From a virus, in the IMG/VR virus record IMGVR_UViG_3300044994_000322, positions 1 through 32,242 of that record: 32,242 nt of DNA; one strand, 5' to 3'. Position numbers and translations under genes: made by a program. The notes under the pieces were generated by a model. That model had not been told where the DNA came from. It worked only from the letters and a program-made list of their open reading frames with translations, and did not search any database. This document shows positions 15,156-22,698 of this stretch, piece by piece. Every line of letters begins with the position of its first letter. The stretch's first letter is position 1.

Positions 15156-17054
15156 GTGCCTATCAATATCCCACCGGGGCCTTTATCCCCTATCACGGCT
15201 GCAAGATTATCTAGCCTTTTGAATAAACTGGAACCGATTGCTGGGCTAAAATTTTCTGCCCCCCTTTCGATTTCTCGCTCAGGGGGCTTCCCCCTTGTTA
15301 ATGCCGATGCCTTGCAAGATTCTGGGAACGGGGCAGGGATTACCGTTGAGGACACTTACGGGGCCAGCTTCTCGGGGATTGATACCCTTTTGCTGAATTA
15401 TAGCGAAGTAACAAACCCTTCGGCTGGCACGGCTGAGATTACCCCTGTCCTTGCCAGCGACACCAGCCGGGGAGATATTAGCTTTGATCCAGACGAATGG
15501 GATTTACAAAAGCTGGGGCAGGGGACAAAAGTTGCGGACGGCTTTGGGATAGCGAACACCGAAGCCGACAAAGATATTTTCCAGATATCAGGGGCACCCG
15601 GGGCTTCGGGGCCTTTTAGCATACCGGGGGTAAACGGGGGCAAATGCGTTTATTTGGGGAGAAGGAACGTCGGGGGCACTTTCCCCGACTTTGATGGTTA
15701 TACTTACCCTGCCCTTCTATGCAACATCGACACTTACTGGTATCGAGAAGGGGCAGCATTTGGGGATACCCCCGTTAGTGCAGGGGTGAGTGATCTAGTC
15801 CGCATCCGGGCAGGATCAACTGCAACAGGGGTATCGAGGGCCTTCACTTTTGCCCACCAATACCAGCATCCTGTTTTCGGGACTTATGCATATTGTGATA
15901 GTCTGATCTCAGCCGTCAGGCCGATAGCTGATGGGTATTGGATCGGATTTCCAACGATGCCAACAACTTTGGACGGGTATATCCTCGGGGCCAACGGGTA
16001 TATTCAAGCGAAGATTAAATATCTAGTCGGGGACGGGATTGCAACGGTCGAAGGGGCCACCGGAACCGATCCTGTTGGCAATCACTTTACGGGTGGGATC
16101 GTTGACACGATTGGATCGGGGGGCAGCTTTCAAACGGGGATCCAATGGCAGGACGAAGGAAGTAATCTCGGGACATCGGGGACAGTAAACACGGTCGATT
16201 TTGTAGGCTCCGGCTTTACGGCGGAGCGATCAGGAAACAAAGTAACCGTGACTGGAACGGCTGCCCCTATCGATGCCCAATTCCTTTGTTTGGCTACCGA
16301 TGCAACTTTGACCAACGAACGAGCCCTTGCCCTTGAATCTGGGGTATTGACGGGCACAGACGGGGGGGCTGGTGGGAACTATACCTTATCAATCAATACG
16401 GGGGGCATCGCCACCGCGAAGCTCGCAAACAATTCTGTGACTTTCGCTAAGTTCCAACAACTATCAGGGCAACGATTGGTTGGCAACTCAACGGGATCGA
16501 CTGCAAACGCACAAGAAATTTCTCTTGGCACAGGGCTTTCTTGGTCTGGAACGAGCATAGTGTGGACAGGCACAACGGGAGCAAATGCAACCCTGATTGA
16601 TGGATCAGCCGTAACCTCGGGTCTGGTTTCAACGGCTGGCTCTGGGCTGGATTATGCCGAGCAAAGTTTAGCACCGGGTGTTTACAACATTTTTATGGGC
16701 CCGGGTTGGACAAACATTGGTCTAAATATGACCATCCCTTCGAATGGTAGATATACGTTCAAAGGCATGTGGCGAGGTTACATTGTTCCTATTATGGGTG
16801 GGGCTGGTTACATGACGGCAGCTCTGTTCAAAAACGGAATTCTGATACCAAACTCCGAAAGCATACTTGTGGTGGACGCCGGCCGTGAAAGTGCTCAAGG
16901 CCAACAGCCAGTAACAGGAGATACTACAATTTGCATTGAAGGGGATATAATATCTTTGTACGCTCGCTGGAATGATGGCCCCCTAGTGGTTGCCCAAGTC
17001 GTGTCTGGGGTTGAAGGTGTCACACGGATTGAATGCGAGCGTATAAAATTATAA
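15156..17054 (+). CDS. Tail fibre / receptor-binding protein
   Basis: A 632-residue protein. I start at GTG 15156 (GGGGGG about 7 bp upstream); TTG 15141 is possible. The middle carries repeated fibre-type beta segments: VDTIGSGGSFQTGIQWQDEG, then NTVDFVGSGFTAERSGNKVT, then DAQFLCLATDATLTNERALA, patterns common in phage tail fibres. The last 140 residues look like a C1q/TNF-type jelly-roll head (GRYTFKGMWRGYI, TAALFKNGILI, GDIISLYARW), a usual receptor-binding trimer. From about 16600 the DNA has fewer GGGGC words than the rest of the gene, so this tip may have been exchanged. Confidence 0.8.
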   Translation: MPINIPPGPLSPITAARLSSLLNKLEPIAGLKFSAPLSISRSGGFPLVNADALQDSGNGAGITVEDTYGASFSGIDTLLLNYSEVTNPSAGTAEITPVLASDTSRGDISFDPDEWDLQKLGQGTKVADGFGIANTEADKDIFQISGAPGASGPFSIPGVNGGKCVYLGRRNVGGTFPDFDGYTYPALLCNIDTYWYREGAAFGDTPVSAGVSDLVRIRAGSTATGVSRAFTFAHQYQHPVFGTYAYCDSLISAVRPIADGYWIGFPTMPTTLDGYILGANGYIQAKIKYLVGDGIATVEGATGTDPVGNHFTGGIVDTIGSGGSFQTGIQWQDEGSNLGTSGTVNTVDFVGSGFTAERSGNKVTVTGTAAPIDAQFLCLATDATLTNERALALESGVLTGTDGGAGGNYTLSINTGGIATAKLANNSVTFAKFQQLSGQRLVGNSTGSTANAQEISLGTGLSWSGTSIVWTGTTGANATLIDGSAVTSGLVSTAGSGLDYAEQSLAPGVYNIFMGPGWTNIGLNMTIPSNGRYTFKGMWRGYIVPIMGGAGYMTAALFKNGILIPNSESILVVDAGRESAQGQQPVTGDTTICIEGDIISLYARWNDGPLVVAQVVSGVEGVTRIECERIKL

Positions 17055-17072
17055 TCAAAGGAACGTCGAAGA

Positions 17073-17651
17073 ATGGATGAGCTAAAAAAGGCTTTTGGGC
17101 TGGTCAAGCGGAATTTTGAGGATGGTATCAATTCCCTAAATTCAATCGTTGAAAAGATCAACGATAAGCTGGCCGAAATTCAATCGGCTGAGTCCGAAGT
17201 TGCTTCCCTTACGGGGCAAGTTTCAAAGCTCAAAAAAGAATTGGAGCAAATATCCAAACAACGGGATGAGATGCGTCAGGGGCTTATCAATGCCCAGAAC
17301 GATCTCGCAGACGGGGCACGCCGGGCAGCTTCCCAACGGGAAGAACTAGAGGCTCGATGCAAAGCCGATATCGAGAAGGTGCTGGCAGAAAACGAACGGA
17401 TCAAAAAGCAAATGGATGAGATCAAAAAGGCAAGCGATGCTATTCTCGCTGAGAATATGACCCTCAAGCAAATGTATGAGGATTATAAAAATCATCCTGC
17501 GGTTGTAGCTGCAAGGATCAAAAAGCAACAGGAATATCTTGAAAGCCTGCGAAAGGATGCGAAGGAAAAAGAAGCCTTAATCCTTGCGGAAATTGAAAAG
17601 TTAAAGAAACAAGATCAATCTTCCAATGAATCGGGAAGCCCTGTTTCGTGA
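17073..17651 (+). CDS. Coiled-coil protein at the end of the late operon
   Basis: A 192-residue protein made almost entirely of charged heptad repeats (for example SLTGQVSKLKKELEQISKQR and KADIEKVLAENERIKKQMDE), predicted to be one long coiled coil. It could be a fibre-associated, chaperone or assembly factor, or a spanin-like periplasmic rod, but no signal peptide or membrane segment is visible. It ends 16 bp before the convergent repressor gene. Confidence 0.6.
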   Translation: MDELKKAFGLVKRNFEDGINSLNSIVEKINDKLAEIQSAESEVASLTGQVSKLKKELEQISKQRDEMRQGLINAQNDLADGARRAASQREELEARCKADIEKVLAENERIKKQMDEIKKASDAILAENMTLKQMYEDYKNHPAVVAARIKKQQEYLESLRKDAKEKEALILAEIEKLKKQDQSSNESGSPVS

Positions 17652-17666
17652 GGGGTAGCCATCGGC

Positions 17667-17888
17667 TTACTTCTCCTTCTTTGGGCTTGTCAAGCTGATA
17701 GCTTTGCCCAAGACGGCTGCCAGAATTTCGGCTTTTTCAAGGGTCAGCCTTTTCTCCCCTTTGATAAATTCGGCAAGGAAGGTTCGGCTGATGCCTTCGG
17801 CTCCCCCTTCACGTGATTTGTTAGATAGCTGGGTAATGTTACACCCAGATTGTGCAATTAGCACTCGCAGGTCTTTGGAAATTGACAT
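17667..17888 (-). CDS. HTH (XRE-type) repressor
   Basis: A 73-residue protein. Residues 3-62 form a Cro/C1-type helix-turn-helix: ISKDLRVLIAQSGCNITQLS, a slightly long turn with SREGGAEG, ISRTFLAEFIKGEKRLTLEK, then AEILAAVLG. Proteins with the KGEKRLTLEKAEILAAVLG pattern are frequent in planctomycetes. It has no separate dimerisation or autocleavage domain. Its promoter contains the same operator as the early promoters, so it should autoregulate. It is the only clear DNA-binding regulator in the genome. Start: ATG 17888 with AGGGAGA about 13 bp upstream. Confidence 0.8.
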   Translation of the reverse strand: MSISKDLRVLIAQSGCNITQLSNKSREGGAEGISRTFLAEFIKGEKRLTLEKAEILAAVLGKAISLTSPKKEK

Positions 17889-17933
17889 AACCGCTAGATT
17901 CTCCCTATTTAGTTGTGCTTGGGCAACAATCTC

Positions 17934-17961
17934 ACTATAGCTATAGCGGATATATTGTCAA
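17934..17961 (-). promoter_or_regulatory. Repressor promoter with operator in the spacer
   Basis: Minus strand: -35 TTGACA (17956-17961), 16-bp spacer (17940-17955), -10 TATAGT (17934-17939). The spacer contains TATCCGCTATAGC, 13 of the 18 operator bases in a row. The near-consensus -35 makes it the strongest-looking promoter of the regulon, and the imperfect operator would fit late-onset autorepression. Confidence 0.8.
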
Positions 17962-17983
17962 CTCAAAAGGAATGAAATAAGAT
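17955..17983 (+). promoter_or_regulatory. Divergent promoter of the protease-cytochrome cassette
   Basis: Plus strand: -35 TTGTCA (17955-17960), 17-bp spacer, -10 TAAGAT (17978-17983). The -35 overlaps that of the repressor promoter on the other strand. The operator lies just upstream of this -35, so a bound repressor might activate or at least not block it, in contrast to the early promoters. Confidence 0.65.
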
Positions 17984-18018
17984 AGCAAAAGAACTAAATA
18001 ATCCGAAGAGAAGAATTT

Positions 18019-18969
18019 ATGTCAGATGCACAAAGCCCCAAAGATGCCCCCGTTCCTGCCCCTGCCCCTGCAATCGGGTCGGGGGGCTGGTTCACTGAAG
18101 CCCAAAAGAGTAAGCTGGTCGCTATCCTGATATTCTTTCTCGGGGCTCTGGCCCTTTTGATCCTACAATGGCTTCGCAAGGAAGCTGGCCTAAATCAAGA
18201 AGCTCCGATACCCCAACCGCCTGCGGTGGTAGAAAAGCCTGCCCCTCAAGCCCTTGTCGAGGATGATATCCCCCTTTACTTTTGCGGGGATCGTCCACGG
18301 CTGCAAGATAATTTCCGAGCGAAGCGATTCCCAACCGATCAGATCACGTGGTCTATTGATCCTTCGGGATATGTTGGCAGATTGAAGCCCGAGGATATTA
18401 TTCAAGCTTTCGAGATTGCTTGGCAGACTTGGAGACGCTGGCTAAATATCGAACCCGTGAATGTTGGAAGCTGGGTCGCTGGGGCAGACGGGAAACAGGT
18501 CTGGAAGCCCAACGAGGCTAAAGCTTTGGTGCGGTCTCGGTTTGGGGTATTGATGCGAGAAGATGGCCGACCCGATGGCCCCCGCAACATTCTGGCTTAT
18601 TCTGAATTGTCAGACGGAACGCTTGTTGCAAAAGAACAATTGTATGACAATGCCGAGAATTGGGGTATAGCAGAGAACCCCCCGGCTTCGATGATAGAAA
18701 TGGTGCGGGTCGCTGCCCATGAGATCGGGCACGCTCTGGGGCTTGACCACGATCACGTCGGCACAGGGGCTCTGATGGAACCGACGTATTCTCGCAACGT
18801 CCGCTTCCCAACGGCTCGGGATGCTTCTCGTATGTACAATTTAGGATACAAGCCCCGAGATGATAAAGCCAATCCTTCAAAGGCTATCACGATCTCGGTT
18901 GCAGCCGATGCCGAAAAACTAATTGATGCCCTGCGTCAGGCTGGGTATGCTATTGAGATAAAGAAATGA
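18019..18969 (+). CDS. Membrane-anchored matrixin-type metalloprotease
   Basis: A 316-residue protein. A Pro/Ala-rich N-terminus is followed by one membrane segment (about 34-52, VAILIFFLGALALLIL) and a periplasmic or surface domain. Residues about 90-280 look like a matrixin: the zinc site is HEIGHALGLDHD (HExxHxxGxxH plus Asp), followed by GTGALMEPTYS with the Met-turn. Type II topology is likely. Phage matrixins are rare; the genome shows no lysozyme, amidase or chitinase, so this could cut envelope protein during lysis, entry or in the lysogen. It is the first gene of the divergent cassette. Confidence 0.8.
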   Translation: MSDAQSPKDAPVPAPAPAIGSGGWFTEAQKSKLVAILIFFLGALALLILQWLRKEAGLNQEAPIPQPPAVVEKPAPQALVEDDIPLYFCGDRPRLQDNFRAKRFPTDQITWSIDPSGYVGRLKPEDIIQAFEIAWQTWRRWLNIEPVNVGSWVAGADGKQVWKPNEAKALVRSRFGVLMREDGRPDGPRNILAYSELSDGTLVAKEQLYDNAENWGIAENPPASMIEMVRVAAHEIGHALGLDHDHVGTGALMEPTYSRNVRFPTARDASRMYNLGYKPRDDKANPSKAITISVAADAEKLIDALRQAGYAIEIKK

Positions 18970-19094
18970 TCGAAAGGTTAGAGATTGGGCTGGCAGCCGT
19001 AGAACCTTTGGCTAAATGGCTCACCCTTATAATCGCTATTCTATTCGTTGCATTTCTGTTAGATAATCTAAGGTTCCCAAAAAGAAAAAGGTAA
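18966..19094 (+). CDS. Small single-pass membrane protein
   Basis: A 42-residue protein not easily found by length filters: MIERLEIGLAAVEPLAKW, then a membrane segment TLIIAILFVAFLL, then a basic tail ending in PKRKR. It starts by ATGA overlap with the matrixin stop and ends 4 bp before the next ATG, so it is a genuine member of the operon. The N-out or N-in orientation would place the basic tail inside. A holin-like role next to the protease is possible, but so is an accessory role for the cytochromes. Confidence 0.6.
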   Translation: MIERLEIGLAAVEPLAKWLTLIIAILFVAFLLDNLRFPKRKR

Positions 19095-19098
19095 AAAT

Positions 19099-20877
19099 AT
19101 GTTTTCGGCTTTGGCCTTATCGTATGTATTGGCTGCCCCAATTGATAAAGACGCTCAGATCATCTCCCCAGCTTTGGTGGTTGTGGAAGTTGCCAAAGAT
19201 ATCGTCCGGCTTGTTGACAATCGAATTTATCGACCCGAAGAGATCCCTTTTCAGATTTGGTTTTCTTTTCATACCCTGCCCCCGGCTGATCGGGCAGACT
19301 TCCAAAGGATTTTTACCTTTTGGCTTAATCATCTTTCGGCAAGCCCCAGAATAGTAAGGCTTGAATACTTACAAGATAATTTAATAGGTCGGCTTGATGT
19401 TCGGGACGCTCCGAATTGGACACGCACGGGCTGGCAGGTTGTTGGGAATCGGGACTATCTTTTTCGAGAACCGAATATCCCACACCTTGTTACCCAATTT
19501 GTTCGAGATTTCACAGGGGTAAAGCAAGATAAGGAAACGCTGGCAGCCGGAGTAATTTTGAACGCTTGGCAGTTCTTTAGAGATACGATTGAATCCAATC
19601 GGGTGGGCAGCTATTACGATATCCTTTATGGGAAGCAAAGACACCCAGACGGGATTGTTCTGCCCCCTTCGGGGATCAGCCGACCCGCAAAGATTGAGCG
19701 AAAAGTAGTTTCTTGGGAAGGGGGGAAGTGGAAGGACGGGAAGGAATACCCAGCCGGTTCGTTTACTTATTACAAAGATATTGTGATTGAACCAGCCGTC
19801 GAAGCAAGCCCTTTTCCCCGAGTGATCCCCAGCGAAAAAAAAGGCGATGCGAATTTCCCAGCGACTGGTAAAGACTTCGAGACGATTTGGGGGGCAGACG
19901 TTTCAGCCGAAGCCCTGAAAAAGCTGGGGGTCGATCCTCGGGTTGGGGGCATCGCATTAGGCAAGCTTGACGGGAATGGGGCAGGAAGCTTTGTTGCCCT
20001 TCGCACAAGGGCAATTCGGGTAACTCCTTCGGCTTACGGGAATGTCAGCCGTACCTTTGACGTTTTCCGCTCGCAAGGCGATAAAGATCATCGTCGAAGA
20101 TTTGGGCAAATATCAAAAGGTGAGATCGGGGCAGACGGTTCGGAAATTCTAGCTACCTTGCCGAACGGGGCACAGGCTGGGCTTCTCTGTAACGACAAAG
20201 ATGAACGGGTCGAGATTGCCCCCTCTGACCTTGCCCAAGTCGATAGCAAGATTGATAAATTTGCAGACGTTAGAACGCATATGTCTTGCATCGTCTGCCA
20301 TGCCCCGATGGGTGGATTTATCCCCTTCAACGAGCAAGTAAAGGCAGCTTTGGAAGCTGGGATAAAGCTAGAAGCCCAAGACGATGACCCTGCAAAGCAA
20401 AGGGAGAAAGCCCGAAAGGTTGAAGAGTTTTATCTTGATTGGGAATACAAAATAAAGGGGTGGCAGGCCCCTTACCTTCGCTTCATTGAGCAAACTACGT
20501 TCGATCCAAAGACAAAAAAATCTTGGACACCAGCCGAAACGGTTGTCAGATTTCAAAAGTACAGAGATCAATATGATAGACCTTTGAAAATTGACGATGC
20601 TTGCCGAGAATTGGGGGTAAGCCCTGCCCAGCTTCGGGTTGCGGTGCTGGCAAAGAAGCCTGTCGAGATTGGCCCTAACGAATTGGTCGTCGGTCGGTCG
20701 ATATCCCGTGACTCTTGGGAATCGTCGGAGCAAGGGGGAGTCGCACGGGAATGCTATTTGCTCCTTGATGCTTGCAAAGAGCATGAAGAACGGGTAAAAT
20801 TATTACTCAAAGATGGGCTGATCGAAGAAGCCATTAACGAGTTTAAAAAGCAATTCCTCGGGGAGAAGAAAAAGTGA
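19099..20877 (+). CDS. Secreted haem-binding (cytochrome c-like) protein
   Basis: A 592-residue protein with a short hydrophobic N-terminus (MFSALALSYVLAAP) that could be a signal peptide. It contains one c-type haem motif, SCIVCH (Cys397, Cys400, His401), followed by APMGGFIPFNEQ. The rest, with segments such as PHLVTQFVRDFTG and LNAWQFFRDTI, resembles no enzyme I know, but the overall style is that of large secreted planctomycete proteins with a single haem. AAAGG lies 8 bp before the ATG. The gene overlaps the next cytochrome by GTGA, so the two are probably partners. Confidence 0.65.
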   Translation: MFSALALSYVLAAPIDKDAQIISPALVVVEVAKDIVRLVDNRIYRPEEIPFQIWFSFHTLPPADRADFQRIFTFWLNHLSASPRIVRLEYLQDNLIGRLDVRDAPNWTRTGWQVVGNRDYLFREPNIPHLVTQFVRDFTGVKQDKETLAAGVILNAWQFFRDTIESNRVGSYYDILYGKQRHPDGIVLPPSGISRPAKIERKVVSWEGGKWKDGKEYPAGSFTYYKDIVIEPAVEASPFPRVIPSEKKGDANFPATGKDFETIWGADVSAEALKKLGVDPRVGGIALGKLDGNGAGSFVALRTRAIRVTPSAYGNVSRTFDVFRSQGDKDHRRRFGQISKGEIGADGSEILATLPNGAQAGLLCNDKDERVEIAPSDLAQVDSKIDKFADVRTHMSCIVCHAPMGGFIPFNEQVKAALEAGIKLEAQDDDPAKQREKARKVEEFYLDWEYKIKGWQAPYLRFIEQTTFDPKTKKSWTPAETVVRFQKYRDQYDRPLKIDDACRELGVSPAQLRVAVLAKKPVEIGPNELVVGRSISRDSWESSEQGGVARECYLLLDACKEHEERVKLLLKDGLIEEAINEFKKQFLGEKKK

Positions 20878-21476
20878 AACTATTTGCAGCCTTCGGGCTT
20901 CTGGCTTTTTTCGGGGCTTTGATGCTCCCCGAAGCCCACTCCGATTGTCGTAGGGTAATCGTCGGGGGGCAAACTTACGCTGCCCCCGTATATGCTGCTC
21001 CGATCTACCACCAAGCCCATGAAAACATTGTACTTGTGCCAAAGGCATTTCTGGTGCAGACCCGTAGCGACTACGCTGCGGGAATCGGTGACGAGATTCG
21101 GCAGAAGCAATTTGCCAAAGATGTCGCCGACGAGCTTTACCGGATGATCCAAGAATCCCAGCGATATCAAGCCCCTCCCCAGACAGGGGGGCAGACCAGA
21201 CCACCCGTAGATGTTTCCCCCAATCCTGCCCAGCCTTTGAAAGCCGAAGGGGTTACCATCAAGGATGTTCTGGCAAAAAATTGTGTATCCTGTCACGGGA
21301 AGGGTGGGAATCTGCCCCTACTGACTGGGGACCCCGACAAGATCGACTACTTAATTCGGGGGGATATCCTGAATGCAGTCGTCGAAGGCAGAATGCCCAA
21401 AAACAAGCCTGCCTTAACGCAGGAGGAACTTAACGTCGTTCACGCTTGGCAGGATCGAAGAAAAGCGAAAAAGTGA
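20874..21476 (+). CDS. Small c-type cytochrome
   Basis: A 200-residue protein starting at GTG 20874 (GTGA overlap, GGGGAGAAG upstream). It has a signal peptide (MKLFAAFGLLAFFGALMLPEAHS), a linker with VYAAPIY repeats, and a C-terminal class I cytochrome c domain: NCVSCHGKGG (Cys137, Cys140, His141) and a distal GRMPKNKP whose Met174 is the likely sixth haem ligand. It ends with an HAWQDRRK helix typical of this fold. It should be exported and act in periplasmic electron transfer. Cytochromes of this kind are very unusual in phages. Confidence 0.8.
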   Translation: MKLFAAFGLLAFFGALMLPEAHSDCRRVIVGGQTYAAPVYAAPIYHQAHENIVLVPKAFLVQTRSDYAAGIGDEIRQKQFAKDVADELYRMIQESQRYQAPPQTGGQTRPPVDVSPNPAQPLKAEGVTIKDVLAKNCVSCHGKGGNLPLLTGDPDKIDYLIRGDILNAVVEGRMPKNKPALTQEELNVVHAWQDRRKAKK

Positions 21477-21571
21477 TTGTATCGGGCAGATTCTTTGAGA
21501 TAATATCTTTTTCGCTGTCAGATCGGGCGTAAAGCTACGTTACCCTTCTGTCTTTCTTCAAAGGAGATTTT

Positions 21572-22084
21572 ATGCGATTTTCTGCAATTCTGACCGCTCT
21601 GGGCCTTTTGGCTTTCGGGGCTGGCAATTCCTTCGCTGGGGATTGTTTGCGTATCAATCCTTCGGCTGGGGCAGCTTTCACCACAGGGGCTTACTCGCAA
21701 GGCTTTTCTGGGGGCTGCTCTGGGGCCTACACAGACGCACCTACCCAGACCCTTGAGATTCGCGGATTCTCGACGGGATCGGCTTACGTTGCCCCCCTTG
21801 CGGTTCATGCCCAACCGGTGATCGTCCGTCAGCAAGTTGCTCCGGTCTACGCTGCCCCCCTTGCGGTTCATGCCCAACCGGTGATCGTCCGTCAGCAAGT
21901 TGCTCCGGTCTACGCTGCCCCCCTTGCGGTTCATGCCCAACCGGTGATCGTCCGTCAGCAAGTCGTGGTTCGCCGAAACGTCGTAGCTGGGAATGGGGGT
22001 GGGGCTTCGGGGGTGCTGGGAGTGGTTGGGGCAGCTCTGCGAACGGTCGGTAATGTCGCTGGGGCTATTATTGGCCGTCCATGA
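21572..22084 (+). CDS. Secreted repeat protein (planctomycete YAAP type)
   Basis: A 170-residue protein with a signal peptide (MRFSAILTALGLLAFGAGNS), a Gly/Ser-rich part with two Cys, three identical 21-residue repeats with core PLAVHAQPVIVRQQV, and a Gly-rich hydrophobic end (GVLGVVGAALRTVGNVAG). Secreted proteins with YAAP and AVHAQP-type repeats are common in Gemmata-like planctomycetes, which supports the host guess. AAGGAG precedes the ATG by 8 bp. It is the last gene of the cassette; function unknown, perhaps surface associated. Confidence 0.7.
   Translation: MRFSAILTALGLLAFGAGNSFAGDCLRINPSAGAAFTTGAYSQGFSGGCSGAYTDAPTQTLEIRGFSTGSAYVAPLAVHAQPVIVRQQVAPVYAAPLAVHAQPVIVRQQVAPVYAAPLAVHAQPVIVRQQVVVRRNVVAGNGGGASGVLGVVGAALRTVGNVAGAIIGRP
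21791..21963 (+). repeat. 63-bp perfect tandem repeat
   Basis: Units start at 21791, 21854 and 21917, each 63 bp (21 codons), identical at DNA level; the third is cut after 47 bp. Perfect identity including synonymous sites points to recent duplication. The total of 173 bp is below the length at which a k=127 assembly would collapse copies, so a longer real array could have been shortened. Confidence 0.9.
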
Positions 22085-22086
22085 TC

Positions 22087-22116
22087 TTGACAGCATAGGT
22101 GAAGATTTGGTACAAT
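22087..22116 (+). promoter_or_regulatory. Strong promoter in the convergent intergenic region
   Basis: TTGACA (22087-22092), 18-bp spacer, TACAAT (22111-22116). It points right, away from the plus-strand cassette and into the 3' end of the oppositely oriented gene at 22156-22698. No protein gene lies downstream on this strand before a terminator at 22173-22200. Confidence 0.65.
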
Positions 22117-22122
22117 ATCTTT

Positions 22123-22200
22123 GCCAAGATTATTGCTAGGGGCTTGGTCGATCCCTTACAAAATCTTCCAAGCCCCTTCGATATCGAGGGGGTCTTTTTT
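22123..22200 (+). ncRNA. Putative small RNA (about 78 nt), partly antisense
   Basis: The transcript predicted from the promoter at 22087-22116 would run to the terminator at 22173-22200. It contains two mutually exclusive stems: GGGGCTTGG (22139-22147) with CCAAGCCCC (22168-22176), and CCCC with GGGGG in the terminator, which share CCCC. The last 45 bases are antisense to the 3' end of the gene on the minus strand. It may be a regulator, or simply the terminator of the cassette with a fortuitous promoter. Confidence 0.45.
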
Positions 22201-22698
22201 CTCGGCATAAGTATGTCCCATTATTGATTCTCCAAAGGGGCTTCTGGGATCAGGGGCTCGACTTTGGTATCGATAAGCCCCCAGCCAGCCAGTGAATCCT
22301 TCGGGGGCTGGGACGAAGCCTTCGGGGGGCTTGCCCGGGGAGCTGCCCGGGGAATTGTCTCTTAAAATGTCTTCGATATCCCGAAAAGGCTTCTCTGCCA
22401 GATTGCTGGCCTTATTATCTTCCTCGATTGCCAGCAACAAAGCAGGATCGGCAACAAGATCGTAGACCGTTTCCTTGATCCCGATAAGCCCAGCCGGGTC
22501 ACCCGATTGGATTGCCTCGATAAGCCTTGCAATGTTGACCGAGGATTTCCCCAGCCAAGACTTATACAGGCTTTGGCCTTCGATCCCCGCACACAAGCGA
22601 AGTGTATCAACGGGGACCTGTCGGTTACGGGCAGCAAATGCGTCCCAGCGTTTGTGGGCTTACCCGATCATATCGAGGAATAATTTAGAGATATTCAT
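22156..22698 (-). CDS. Hypothetical protein interrupted by an in-frame TAA
   Basis: From ATG 22698, which overlaps the stop of the upstream gene as ATGA and has AAAAGGAA before it, the frame reads MNISKLFLDMIG, then TAA (22660-22662), then continues without a further stop for 167 residues: AHKRWDAFAARNRQVPVDTL and on to EGAWKIL. The body looks coding (charged N-terminal helix pattern, Pro/Gly-rich C-terminal part). No usable ATG follows the stop; the next start codon is TTG 22596. Possibilities are a nonsense mutation, read-through, a sequencing error, or internal initiation. No family recognised. Confidence 0.6.
22173..22200 (+). terminator. Intrinsic terminator, plus strand
   Basis: CCCCTTCGATATCGAGGGGG folds into a stem of 8-9 bp (one T-G pair), followed by TCTTTTTT. 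It ends read-through from the cassette and any RNA from the 22087 promoter. It lies inside the last codons of the opposite gene. Confidence 0.75.

Noticed and set aside
21791-21963. CRISPR array
   Set aside because: The repeats are directly adjacent without spacers and are in frame within a secreted protein.
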